A stretch of 64,000 nucleotides of DNA. Source: CAMDPA01 sp965223035. Lineage in GTDB: Bacteria > Pseudomonadota > Alphaproteobacteria > Rhizobiales > Hyphomicrobiaceae. The notes under the pieces are model-generated. The model had not been told where the DNA came from and ran no database searches. It was given only the letters and a program-made list of their open reading frames with translations. Below are positions 8,349 to 16,684 of this stretch, one piece after another. A program made the translations under genes and the position numbers. The DNA lies in assembly GCA_965223035.1 (NCBI GenBank), contig OZ244980.1, positions 682,001 to 746,000 on the forward strand, given 5' to 3'. Within the stretch, counting starts at the first letter, position 1. Every line of letters starts with the position of its first letter.

Positions 8349-9971
8349 ATGACGGAGAAGCAGACGGCACACGCTGACGCCGACGTTGTCGTCGTCGGCG
8401 GTCGGACAACGGGTCTCATGCTGGCCGTCCGGCTCACCAGGCAGGGCGTCAAGCTTCGGATCGTGGATGCGTCACCCGGCATCGATCCGCATTCCCGCGC
8501 GACCTTGCTGCATTCCCGCTCCCTGGAACTGCTGGCGAACCTGGGCGTCACCGAAGAGGTGGTGAGCAAGGGTCAGATGTTGCGCGGCATGCGGCTTTTT
8601 GTTGACGGCCAATACGTTATGGGGACCAAGGACCCGCCGGTTGATTCGCCCTATCCTTACGGCATCGCCTTTTCGCAGAAGCGGATTGAAGGCCTGCTCG
8701 AGCGCGAGCTGACGGCGTTGGGCGTCGCGGTCGAGCGCAACACCAGCCTGGTGAGTCTGGAGCAGGACCGCGCCTCGGTTCGCGCCCAGCTCAGACATCA
8801 CGACGGCCGGCACGAGCGTGTCGAGGCCGCCTTTCTTGTCGGCTGCGATGGGGCGCACAGCGCAACGCGCCATCTCTTGGATATCGGGTTTCCAGGCACG
8901 CAGAGCCGGTATCCTTATTTCTTGGCCGACGTCATCGCTGGGAACGACACACCTTCAGATGCCTGGTTTTATTTCTTGCACCGCGAGGGGTCCCTCGTCT
9001 TCGCCGTGCTCGACGGTGGCCGTCGCCAGATCTTCGGTAACCTTCCCGCCGACCATCCGGCTGAAGCACAGCCAGATCTAAGCGAAATTCAAGGCATCGT
9101 GGACCGGCGCAGCGAAGGTGAGTATCGCTTGCGCGATCCCCGTTGGCTCACCTATTTCCGCATCCACTATCGTTTGGCCGAGCGATTTCGAAAGGGGCGT
9201 GTGTTCCTGGCAGGCGACGCGGCTCACCTCAATTCGCTGGTCGGCGGGCATGGCATGAATACCGGCATCCAGGATGCCTGCAACCTCGCCTGGAAGTTGG
9301 CGATGGTTCATGGCGGCCTCGCCTCAGAAGCCATGCTCGACAGCTATGAGGCGGAGCGGCGGCCTGTCGCCGCGCAAATGGTGGAGGCATCGCGCGCCTT
9401 TACCGAACCGGGGGAAAACTATCCCACGATGTCGGAGGCGGAGCGCGATGCCATGTTCAAAGGCTTCCAGAAAACTCCAGATGACCTGATGGCCTTTCGA
9501 CGCAACTTCGAGGAACTCGACCTCGACTACGGCGCCAGCCCGCTGAGCTTCGACGAGGGCACGGCCTTGCCCGAAGATTTGCGGCCGGGGCTGGAAGCCC
9601 GCGATGTCGCGCCCCTCCTCCATCAAGGCAAAACCCGCCACCTGTTCGATCTTCTCGGCGGCCCACGCCACTGCCTTTTGCTTTTCGCCGGTGAGCCAGT
9701 TGCCTTAACCGAGGCCCGCGCGCGCGTCCAAGCCGCGCTTGCGCACTGCGGGTCCTGGATCGAGCCGCATTTGGTGGTTACACGCGCTGGCGATGGGCGC
9801 CGGGACGATCGGCTTTCCATCGTGTTGGACCCCGAGGCCCGCCTGACCCGGCGGTACGGGATGGAGCAGGGCGGCCTTTATCTCATTCGACCCGACGGCT
9901 ATGTGGCTTACCGTAGCCGACGATGGCAGGGTCTTAACAGCTACGTCGAGCGCGTGATTTTGGCGGTGTAG
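8349..9971 (+). CDS. FAD-dependent aromatic-ring-type monooxygenase (PHBH/UbiH fold)
   Basis: 540 residues, typical of class A flavin monooxygenases (PF01494) with a C-terminal thioredoxin-like extension. Three FAD regions can be read: the N-terminal Rossmann strand ADVVVVGG, the DG motif FLVGCDGAHSATRHLL near 160-175, and the GD motif VFLAGDAAHLN followed by GGHGMNTGIQDACNLAWKL. The N-terminal GxGxxG is changed to GGRTTG, so the second glycine is Arg; the GD motif also lacks the usual proline before GGHGMN. Relatives hydroxylate phenols, aromatic polyketides or similar substrates with NAD(P)H and oxygen. The substrate is unknown. It may form one functional group with the LysR, hydrolase and SDR genes to 13.4 kb. 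Confidence 0.85.
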   Translation: MTEKQTAHADADVVVVGGRTTGLMLAVRLTRQGVKLRIVDASPGIDPHSRATLLHSRSLELLANLGVTEEVVSKGQMLRGMRLFVDGQYVMGTKDPPVDSPYPYGIAFSQKRIEGLLERELTALGVAVERNTSLVSLEQDRASVRAQLRHHDGRHERVEAAFLVGCDGAHSATRHLLDIGFPGTQSRYPYFLADVIAGNDTPSDAWFYFLHREGSLVFAVLDGGRRQIFGNLPADHPAEAQPDLSEIQGIVDRRSEGEYRLRDPRWLTYFRIHYRLAERFRKGRVFLAGDAAHLNSLVGGHGMNTGIQDACNLAWKLAMVHGGLASEAMLDSYEAERRPVAAQMVEASRAFTEPGENYPTMSEAERDAMFKGFQKTPDDLMAFRRNFEELDLDYGASPLSFDEGTALPEDLRPGLEARDVAPLLHQGKTRHLFDLLGGPRHCLLLFAGEPVALTEARARVQAALAHCGSWIEPHLVVTRAGDGRRDDRLSIVLDPEARLTRRYGMEQGGLYLIRPDGYVAYRSRRWQGLNSYVERVILAV

Positions 9972-10085
9972 GCGATCGCAGCCGGCGCCGACAGCGTTGC
10001 CAACCCGCCATCTTGATGAATGCGCTTGATCGGCTGCGATCCGGTTTTGCTGGTGCTGCCTCACCCAGGGCGGACCGCGGCCAAC

Positions 10086-10328
10086 TCAGACGTCATATCG
10101 ACGGCTGACGATCTCGACGATCTGTTCGCGGGCGACCCCCATCGCTCCGAGCTGTCGGTCGGTCAGACCATTCAATCGATCGATGTCATGGGCCAATCGG
10201 ACACAGCGAGACAGCGCCACGGACCAGCACAGCGCCCGGCCAGCCACCGCCGTTGCTGCTGCACGGACCACGCGCACGCCCGCCAGCGCGGCCGGGACGT
10301 TGTCATGGTGCGCGATGTTCGAAGCCAT
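10086..10328 (-). CDS. DUF1127-type small protein
   Basis: 80 residues. The C-terminal half (LNGLTDRQLGAMGVAREQIVEIVSRRYD) matches the YjiS/DUF1127 pattern of a LTDRQL-x-x-GV/I-xR helix-turn-helix-like motif found in many small alphaproteobacterial proteins. DUF1127 proteins are often RNA-binding or regulatory and stress-induced; no specific role can be given here. GTGGAG about 11 bases upstream supports the ATG at 10328. The N-terminus (AAALAGVRVVRAAATAVAG) is alanine-rich. Confidence 0.7.
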   Translation of the reverse strand: MASNIAHHDNVPAALAGVRVVRAAATAVAGRALCWSVALSRCVRLAHDIDRLNGLTDRQLGAMGVAREQIVEIVSRRYDV

Positions 10329-10479
10329 TGGGGTGCTCCACTCGTTGGATGGACCAGATCATGTCCGCCATGGGCGGATCAGCTGTGCCGGTCCGCTCCC
10401 CCAGCTCACCACCCCTAACATCTTGGCATTCGGTGGTCGGGTGGGGAGCGGGATGGTTCCAGCTCACGCTGACCTGCTC

Positions 10480-10541
10480 TAGAACATCGCGCCTTTGATC
10501 GGAACCGCAAAGCCGGTTCCGATCAAAGGCAGGTTGCTCTA
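10480..10541 (-). repeat. Palindromic TA-bounded repeat, single unit (copy 3)
   Basis: 62 bp in B-to-A orientation. The core GGAACCG/CGGTTCC forms a perfect hairpin. The left end reads TAGAACATCGCGCC, one or two bases off consensus. It sits directly upstream of the LysR gene. Confidence 0.9.
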
Positions 10542-10623
10542 GAACGAATTTGCCCTTGCCGACCCAAAACTTCAAATATATTGGACCTACAAATGATATA
10601 CCGAAAAGATATGGGCCGATCGC

Positions 10624-11562
10624 ATGGAACTTAGGCATCTTCGCTACTTCGTGGCCGTCGCGGAAGAAGCACATATAACGCGGGCCGCCCATCGGTTGGG
10701 CATCCAGCAGCCGCCGCTCAGTCAGCAGATCAAGGCACTCGAGGAGGCATTGAATGCTCGGTTGTTTTACCGCAAGGCCTACGGCGTCGAGCTAACGGCG
10801 GTTGGCGTGGTGTTCTACGAGGATGCCAAGCGCATCCTCGCAGAGACGCAGCGTGCCGTCGAACGTGCCCAGCGTACCGAACGTGGCGAAGAAGGGCGGA
10901 TCAAGGTGGGGCTGACCAGCTCCTCGGGCTTCCACCCGCTGGTACCTCGCGCGGTCAGACTGTTTCGTGAAGCGAAGCCAAACGTCTCCATCGATCTCAC
11001 GGAAAGCGGCTCGTCGCAGCTCATCGAAGCGCTCGACACGAACGCGCTGGACGCCGCGTTTGTGCGAACCAGCGTAGCTGGGGACCATGGGATCTCGGTG
11101 CTTTCATTCACCGATGAACCGATGCTGATTGCGCTTCCGTCCGGACACCGCTTCGCCGGCGATACTGCGAAGCCACTACGTCTTGAAACGTTATCGGGTG
11201 AGCCCTTTATCCTCTACCGCCGCGCTACGGGCGCCGGTCTTTACGACGCGATCATCGCCGCGTGCCTATCTTGCGGCTTCACACCGCGCATCGAGCAGGA
11301 GGCACCTTGGGTGGGTGCGACCTTGAACCTGGTCGCGGCAGGGTTGGGTGTGAGCGTCGTGCCGGAGTCGCTGTGCCACATGCAGATCGATGGCATCGCG
11401 TTCCGCCGCATTGCCAACCGGCTCAAACTCAGTGCGCCGATCCGCCTGGCCTACAAGCAGCCGAGCCGATCCGCAGCCGCAGCAGCCTTCGTTGCCCTCG
11501 TCAGGAAAGAGGCGCGGGCGGTGAAGCTGGCGAGCGTCCAAACTAACCGGAGTGCGGTTTGA
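10624..11562 (+). CDS. LysR-family transcriptional regulator
   Basis: 312 residues, standard size. The N-terminal winged helix-turn-helix is complete (MELRHLRYFVAVAEEAHITRAAHRLGIQQPPLSQQIKALE). It is followed by the linker helix and a LysR_substrate periplasmic-binding-like domain from about residue 90 (RIKVGLTSSSGFHPLVPRAV). The effector is unknown. It is the only regulator in the 8.3-13.4 kb group, so the monooxygenase, hydrolase or SDR are candidate targets by position only. It is convergent with the hydrolase at 11614. ATG 10624 fits the family's conserved start. Confidence 0.93.
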   Translation: MELRHLRYFVAVAEEAHITRAAHRLGIQQPPLSQQIKALEEALNARLFYRKAYGVELTAVGVVFYEDAKRILAETQRAVERAQRTERGEEGRIKVGLTSSSGFHPLVPRAVRLFREAKPNVSIDLTESGSSQLIEALDTNALDAAFVRTSVAGDHGISVLSFTDEPMLIALPSGHRFAGDTAKPLRLETLSGEPFILYRRATGAGLYDAIIAACLSCGFTPRIEQEAPWVGATLNLVAAGLGVSVVPESLCHMQIDGIAFRRIANRLKLSAPIRLAYKQPSRSAAAAAFVALVRKEARAVKLASVQTNRSAV

Positions 11563-11613
11563 GACCCGTGTTTGGTGCAGGACGCGCAACGCGCATCGAT
11601 GAAGCCACCCGTC

Positions 11614-12402
11614 TCAAATCTCGGTTGCGACGTTGTTAGACACCCACGCCATGCAGGTGGCCGCAATCGCCTCCCAGCCAGGCTCCAACATCAGGTAATG
11701 GCCGCGGCTTTCGGCCGGGTGGAATGCGGCTCGGTCGCCGTACTGCGCGGCGACCCAGCGGGCGGTGGACGGCGGGACCGCCCGGTCATCGGTTCCGCTG
11801 ATGAACAACAGCGGGCATTTGACCGCGGCAAAATCGATGTTTGTGGTCAGGTTGGTGTCGAACATCCAAAAGAACAGCTCAAACAGCACGCGCCCAGATT
11901 CAGGGCGTAGCCGGTCAAACACCGCTCGTTGCGTGGCTTTCGGTAGGCGGTTTAATCCGTAGGTTGCCATGGTCTCGAAATCGGGAAGCAGCGTGCGCTC
12001 CCAGAACGGACCCGAAGCCATCAACGCCTTTCCCAGCGCGCGTTCGGCATCGGTGGTCGGCAGCGCGCCGTGCACGACGCTGCTGTTGAGGAGCACCACC
12101 GCCGCGGCCAGGTCTCGCGCCGCGAGTTTCTGGGCCACCACACCGCCAAGTGAATGGCCGACCAGCACCGGCTTTTGGCCGAGCGCATTGATCGACTGGG
12201 CGATGTCTTCAACGTAGTCGGCAATGCTCACCCCAACGAGCGCTTGGGTTTGCGCATCCGAGGTCGCCTGGTCGTGGAAGCGGTAGGCCGGTGCATGGCA
12301 GGCAAATCCTTTGGCGGCAAAACTGTCGAGGAAGTTCCGCATGGTCCAGGGTCCGGCATTGGTGCCGTGAATGAAAACGACGGGGGGAAATGGCATTGGC
12401 AT
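11614..12402 (-). CDS. Alpha/beta hydrolase
   Basis: 262 residues with the complete hydrolase layout. The oxyanion region is VVFIHGTN, the nucleophile elbow GHSLGG has Ser84, the acid lies in SGTDDRAVP (Asp205 or Asp206) and the catalytic histidine is His235 in SRGHYLMLEPGW. No signal peptide is seen, so it is probably cytosolic. Relatives include esterases and ring-fission hydrolases; the substrate is unknown. The SDR gene lies 255 bases upstream on the same strand, so both may belong to one transcript. Confidence 0.88.
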   Translation of the reverse strand: MPMPFPPVVFIHGTNAGPWTMRNFLDSFAAKGFACHAPAYRFHDQATSDAQTQALVGVSIADYVEDIAQSINALGQKPVLVGHSLGGVVAQKLAARDLAAAVVLLNSSVVHGALPTTDAERALGKALMASGPFWERTLLPDFETMATYGLNRLPKATQRAVFDRLRPESGRVLFELFFWMFDTNLTTNIDFAAVKCPLLFISGTDDRAVPPSTARWVAAQYGDRAAFHPAESRGHYLMLEPGWEAIAATCMAWVSNNVATEI

Positions 12403-12657
12403 ACCTCACTGGATGACGCGTGTGTGATCGCTTTGCCGCTCTTGGCGCAGGTGCGGTCATCTGCAACATTCTCAGGCAGAGTGCGGCAGAAGCGCGTTAT
12501 CTTGCGGCTCGCGCCTCAGGCGGCATTGAGCTTCCATCACGCGCGGCCGAGCTTGACGGCAGCGTGACTGATCTCGGCCCGGGCGCTGCAAAGCCGGTTC
12601 TGCGAAACCTTCGGCCGACGATCGGGCTACAATTCTCAGCCCGATCGATAACTTTTG

Positions 12658-13422
12658 TTAAGCGGCCGACATGCCACCGTCCACGATCACGTCGACACCA
12701 TTGACGAAGGATGCTGCAGGAGAGACCAGAAAACCGATCACCTCCGCCACCTCCTGGGGGGATCCGAAACGACGCAGCGGACATTGCTTTCGCAACTCAT
12801 CTTTGATGAGATCCACCTCGCTTTCCGAACGGCCGATCTTCTGCCAAGCCGGCGTCTCGATCGGACCTGGGCTCACCACGTTGACTCGAATGCGGCGCGC
12901 GGTCAGTGCCGGATCGCCAACCAGGCCTTGCATCATGCGCGAAAGAGCCGCCTTGCTGGCGCCGTAGGCAGCCGTGATGGGTATACTTTTCTGAGCTGCA
13001 ATGGAACTGACTGCGACAATCGCCCCATGCTCACGGATGTTCGGTGCCAGAGCCTGCACCAGAAGCCAATTGGCCCGCACGTTCGTGGCGAACAGCCGAT
13101 CGAATGTCGCCTCGTCCCATTCTCCGAGCCCTTGCCAAGGTGTGATCCCGGCATCGAGAATGAGCAGATCGAGCTCGCCGACGGTGCGTATGACCCAGTT
13201 GGCCAGCGAGGCAGTGGTCTCCGGTCGCGCAAGATCGCAGGCCTGGCCCGCCGACCCCGGTATTGCCGCGACCATCGTTTCTAGGTGTGCCGTGTTTCGT
13301 CCCGTCAGCAGCACTTTCGCCCCTCGCTGAGCCAACAGCATGGCCGTCGCTCGCCCCATGCCGCTGGTGGCTCCGGTGACGAGGGCCGACTTATTTGCGA
13401 GGGAATAGACATCGGGGCTCAT
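12658..13422 (-). CDS. Short-chain dehydrogenase/reductase
   Basis: 254 residues when started at ATG 13422 (MSPDVYSLAN), with GGGAA upstream. The open frame continues 38 codons further, but that extension is basic and unlike SDRs. Classical SDR motifs are present: TGATSGMG for the dinucleotide, LDAG, NVRAN, Ser140 in VAVSSIAAQ, and Tyr153/Lys157 in AAYGASKAAL. The PGPIET and VDGG segments near the end are typical too. It oxidises or reduces a hydroxyl/keto group with NAD(P); the substrate is unknown. Confidence 0.9.
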   Translation of the reverse strand: MSPDVYSLANKSALVTGATSGMGRATAMLLAQRGAKVLLTGRNTAHLETMVAAIPGSAGQACDLARPETTASLANWVIRTVGELDLLILDAGITPWQGLGEWDEATFDRLFATNVRANWLLVQALAPNIREHGAIVAVSSIAAQKSIPITAAYGASKAALSRMMQGLVGDPALTARRIRVNVVSPGPIETPAWQKIGRSESEVDLIKDELRKQCPLRRFGSPQEVAEVIGFLVSPAASFVNGVDVIVDGGMSAA

Positions 13423-13659
13423 CGGCTCGAGTTCCCGGTTGTTGAGAAATTCCCGCTTCCCTGAACGTTGCCTCCGCCCTGGGCGTGCGTGTGGCTCAGG
13501 CCTACCAAGCTTAACGCACCATGTGCGTCGTAGCACTGTGAACTACCGAAGCGGCCAACCACGCATCGATCTATGGCCAATGTCGATCGGGATGCTGGAT
13601 CCGGTCAAGTGGGGCCGGTCACGGTGGCATACACCTGAGCACCGAACCCGGCTGCTTGC

Positions 13660-13728
13660 TAGACCAACCTGCCTTTCATCGGAATTGGAACGATCCCGAT
13701 GAAAGGCAGAACGTTGCTCGACACTTTA
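13660..13728 (+). repeat. Palindromic repeat double unit (copy 4), left part, split by IS630 element
   Basis: It starts TAGACCAACCTGCC and contains a complete first hairpin with two compensated changes (TTTCATCGG pairing with CCGATGAAA). It stops within the connector at the TA where the IS element is inserted. Confidence 0.85.
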
Positions 13729-14778
13729 GAGCATGATCACTTTAGATGGAAGCATAACCTGAGTTTGCGAAGTAGTTTGCGAGCTCGTCGCGGGTGAATT
13801 GGCTCAGCAAATCGCCGATCCGGTGCCAAAGGTCGTCGACTGTGCGTTCGCGCGCCTTGCGGATCAGATGCTTGAGCTTTGAAAAAACTTGCTCGATCGG
13901 ATTGAGATCCGGCGAGTAAGGCGGCAGGAACAGGCGATGAGCACGTGCATTCTTGATGGCGCGGCGGACGGCCTTGCCTTTGTGCGAGCCGAGATTGTCC
14001 ATGATGACGATGTCGCCAGGTGATAGCGTCGGCACCAGGAACTGCTCGACATAGGCCAGGAAACTGATGCCGTTGATCGGACCATCGAGCACGCAGGGTG
14101 CATCGATCCTGTCGATCCGCAGAGCAGCAAGGAATGTCAGTGTGCGCCAGCGTCCGTGAGGGACCTTGTCGATCAGGCGTTGGCCGCGCGGCGCCCAGCC
14201 TCTGAGCGGCGCCATGTTCGTTTTCGTCCAGGTCTCGTCAAGGAAAACCAGCCGGTGCGGGTCGATGTGCGCTTGATATTTGATCCAGCGTGCCCGTCGA
14301 CGTGCGACGTCAGGCCGGTCTCGTTCGGCTGCGACCACGGTTTTTTTTATGGCTCAAGCCTTCGCGATGGACGAAATTCCAGACCGCACCATAGCTCACG
14401 ATGATGCCGCGTTCGGCAAGTTCAGATTGCAGGCCACGCAGAGAAACATCTGTCTCAGCGTTGATGCGATCGAGCAACCAATCGCGTTCAGCTGCCAGCG
14501 CGAATGGACGGTGCCCGCCCATCCGCCGCGCAGAAACGCTGCCCGTCGCACGGAAGCGTTGCGACCACTTGACAACCGCTGAAACGCTGACACCGAAGCG
14601 ATCGGCCACGGCGCGGCAGCTCAACCCTGAATTCAAGGCATCAATCACACGTTCGCGCAGATCATCGGAATAAGGTCGTGCCATGCATGCCGGCCTCCAC
14701 CTCCGGCATGCAGTGTGAATCATATTCGCACGCCCTTGGGAATCCCCCGCGAAGATTCCAACAAGAATGATAATGCTC
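13729..14778 (-). mobile_element. IS630-family insertion sequence, complete, 1050 bp
   Basis: Both ends are visible. Read inwards from the flanking TA, the left end is TAGAGCATGATCACTTTAG and the right end TAGAGCATTATCATTCTTG, imperfect terminal inverted repeats of about 25 bp. The TA dinucleotides at 13727-13728 and 14779-14780 are the expected target duplication. It carries one transposase in two overlapping frames. Its target was the connector of a palindromic repeat, whose halves flank it. Confidence 0.93.
13742..14684 (-). CDS. IS630-family transposase, two frames joined by a programmed frameshift
   Basis: Frame 1 (from ATG 14684, MARPYSDDLRERV) holds the helix-turn-helix DNA-binding part and ends in SHKKNRGR. 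Frame 2 (to the stop at 13742) holds the DDE catalytic part: Asp in LVFLDETWTKT, Asp in IVIMDNLGSHKG and Glu in PYSPDLNPIEQVFSKLK. The switch lies at a run of eight A (T8 at 14341-14348 on the plus strand), where a +1 (or -2) slip joins CATAAAAAAAACC into frame 2. A-run slippage is the usual expression mode of many IS630 elements, so this is probably functional and not a decay mutation. The joined product would be about 313 residues. Confidence 0.9.
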
Positions 14779-14848
14779 TAAGGGCGATGATTTTTGTGCC
14801 TTAAATTGGAACCGGCTTTGCGGTTCCCAGTTAAGGCACGATGATTTC
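14779..14848 (+). repeat. Palindromic repeat double unit (copy 4), right part
   Basis: It resumes with TAAGGGCGATGATTTTTGTGCC and contains the second hairpin (GTGCCTTAAATTGGAACCG with its partner). The end reads GATGATTTC, where other copies have GATGATCTA, so its outer TA is lost. Confidence 0.8.
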
Positions 14849-15204
14849 GTTGCGTTGATCGTCGATCTACCTGGCGGGATGTCGCTTTATCCGCGGCGTC
14901 GAAGTTGGTCTGCACGGATCGGTTTGTCCGCCCCTCAAATGCGGCCGTTTGTGCCCGTGGGATCGAAGTCATCTGATGATGATGCGCGATAGGCGGTCGA
15001 TGGCCTGTCGAAAAATGCCGACCTTGCCGTGCTCACCGGCCCGGAGCAATAGCTGCGACAAGATGAGGGCTGACAGATTGGTCCTGCAACTGGGAGCCGG
15101 TTCCCGATGTTGCGTTTTGCAGGACGCGTTATAGGTTGAGGTTAAGAGCGCGCGAGCGCGGCGTTCTGGCGAGGCATTGCGCAGCGGATTGGGGAGCGGA
15201 CGAG
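14849..15204. other. Intergenic region upstream of hydrolase
   Basis: About 350 bases. Nothing is recognised apart from the hydrolase ribosome binding site GGGGAG at 15191-15196. The frames here are short and arginine-rich. Confidence 0.35.
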
Positions 15205-16110
15205 ATGACCACCGTGGCAAACAGTTTGACGAAGGCCGAGCATCGCGTATCCGAGCGGGTCAACGACACCACGGATGGGTTGGTCCGCGAGTTTTTGGTG
15301 AAGGACATCGTTTACCAAGAGCATCAGGGCGTGACGCGGTTGGCGCGCCTCTACCAGCCCGCTGGCCAAGGCCCGTTCCCGGCCGTGCTGCAGGTGCACG
15401 GTGGTGCCTGGAACAACAAGGACCGTACCGATGGTCAAAACACCGCGCTGAATCTGGCGGCCGCCGGCATCGTCGTATTGTCGATCGATTTTCGCAACGC
15501 GCCGGAAGCGCCCTACCCCGCGTCATTGGCGGACATCAACTATGGTATCCGTTGGTTGAAGGCCAACGCCGCGGCGTTCTCCAGCAGTGCCGATCGGGTC
15601 GGAGCCTATGGCACGTCAAGCGGTGGCCATCAGATCTTGCTCGCGGCGATCCGTCCCGACGACGCCCGCTACACCGCCATTCCACTCGCCGGAACTCCCG
15701 ACATCGATGCGCGGCTGGCTTTTGTCATCTCCGGTTGGGGCGTCCTTTATCCGCTTGAACGCTATCAGTTGGCAAAGCAACGGCAGAATCAGGCGCTCAT
15801 CAAGAACCACGAGCGGTTCTTTTCCGACGAGCAGCAGCAGCTGGAGGCCACGCCAGGCCATGCCATCGAGCAAGGGGAGCCGGTCTACCTGCCGCCGGCC
15901 CTGGTCTTTCAAGGCACCGAGGATGAGTGGACATCTATCGCGCAAGCGGAGCGGCTGGCCGCCGCCTATCGCGGTGCCGGCGGCTCGATGGACCTGTTGT
16001 TGCTGGAGGGCGAGCGCCACACGTTCATGAATGAGCATCCGTTCTCGGTCAATTCGCTCAAAGCTTTCGATGCCGTCACGGCATTCATCAAGAAATATGG
16101 CTCGGGGTGA
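15205..16110 (+). CDS. Alpha/beta hydrolase of the HSL/BD-FAE type
   Basis: 301 residues from ATG 15205, chosen for GGGGAGCGG at 15191-15199; the frame runs 23 codons further upstream. Motifs: HGGAWN oxyanion hole at 65-70, GTSSGG nucleophile with Ser138, acid Asp240 in GTEDEW, and His272 in ERHTFMNEHP. This is the pattern of carboxylesterases/acetyl hydrolases that take small or acylated substrates. There is no signal peptide. It stands alone behind the IS element; the substrate is unknown. Confidence 0.87.
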   Translation: MTTVANSLTKAEHRVSERVNDTTDGLVREFLVKDIVYQEHQGVTRLARLYQPAGQGPFPAVLQVHGGAWNNKDRTDGQNTALNLAAAGIVVLSIDFRNAPEAPYPASLADINYGIRWLKANAAAFSSSADRVGAYGTSSGGHQILLAAIRPDDARYTAIPLAGTPDIDARLAFVISGWGVLYPLERYQLAKQRQNQALIKNHERFFSDEQQQLEATPGHAIEQGEPVYLPPALVFQGTEDEWTSIAQAERLAAAYRGAGGSMDLLLLEGERHTFMNEHPFSVNSLKAFDAVTAFIKKYGSG

Positions 16111-16684
16111 CGCCGCGCTGCCGAACCGGCTGGCGTCGGCGCCATTGGGCGGCCCGGCCATCGGCTAACCATCTGCGCTGCTGTTGGGTGTGAGGGTCGC
16201 AAGCAAAGCGCTTCGCGCTGTTGCGCCTCCACGCAAGGCGGTGCGGCTTGAAATCGACGGCCGCCGTTGCCGCAAAGCGGTGAGCTGGAGCGGGATGATT
16301 CCAGCGGGCTCTGAAGCGCTCCAGATATCTTGCCTTGAGTTGGAATTGCCAAGACGTTTGCAACGCGAGGCGCAATGGTGACCGCTCCTGAGGTGTAGAG
16401 CATCTTTCTGCATGGGATCGGAATAATCCCGATCCCGATTAAAGGCGGGTTGCTCTCATGATGCGGTTCGCCGACCGGCCATATGCAACCGCGTACACCG
16501 CGCCCGAATTGGGCGAAGAGCCCGAGTGTCCGGGAACGGGACTTGGTATGTGCCGTGCCCAGCATCCTAACCGTCTCATTCTGCGACGTCTGAGTTCTGG
16601 TCCATCGGCTTAGAACTGCAACCTTGCGTGGCACGAGATTTGCGCCGCAGCCCGCGGATCGTGCGGAAATGGATCATTTGTGTC
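16111..16684. other. Intergenic region before the type I secretion genes
   Basis: About 570 bases with no gene. It contains the degenerate repeat at 16396-16456 and an 18-bp word GAGCGGGATGATTCCAGC at 16288-16305 that recurs at 10446 and, inverted, at 43451. The promoter of the ABC transporter operon should lie in 16460-16680. Confidence 0.4.
16396..16456. repeat. Palindromic repeat, degenerate single unit (copy 5)
   Basis: It begins TAGAGCATCTTTCTGC and ends GGCGGGTTGCTCTC. The inner arms (GGGATCGG, CCCGATCCCGATTAAAGG) are partly scrambled, and the right-hand TA is lost. Confidence 0.65.

Noticed and set aside
13742..14684. Reading the transposase as a broken pseudogene
   Set aside because: Both halves are intact and meet at an A8 run, the normal programmed-slip arrangement of IS630 elements; ends and TA duplication are also intact.
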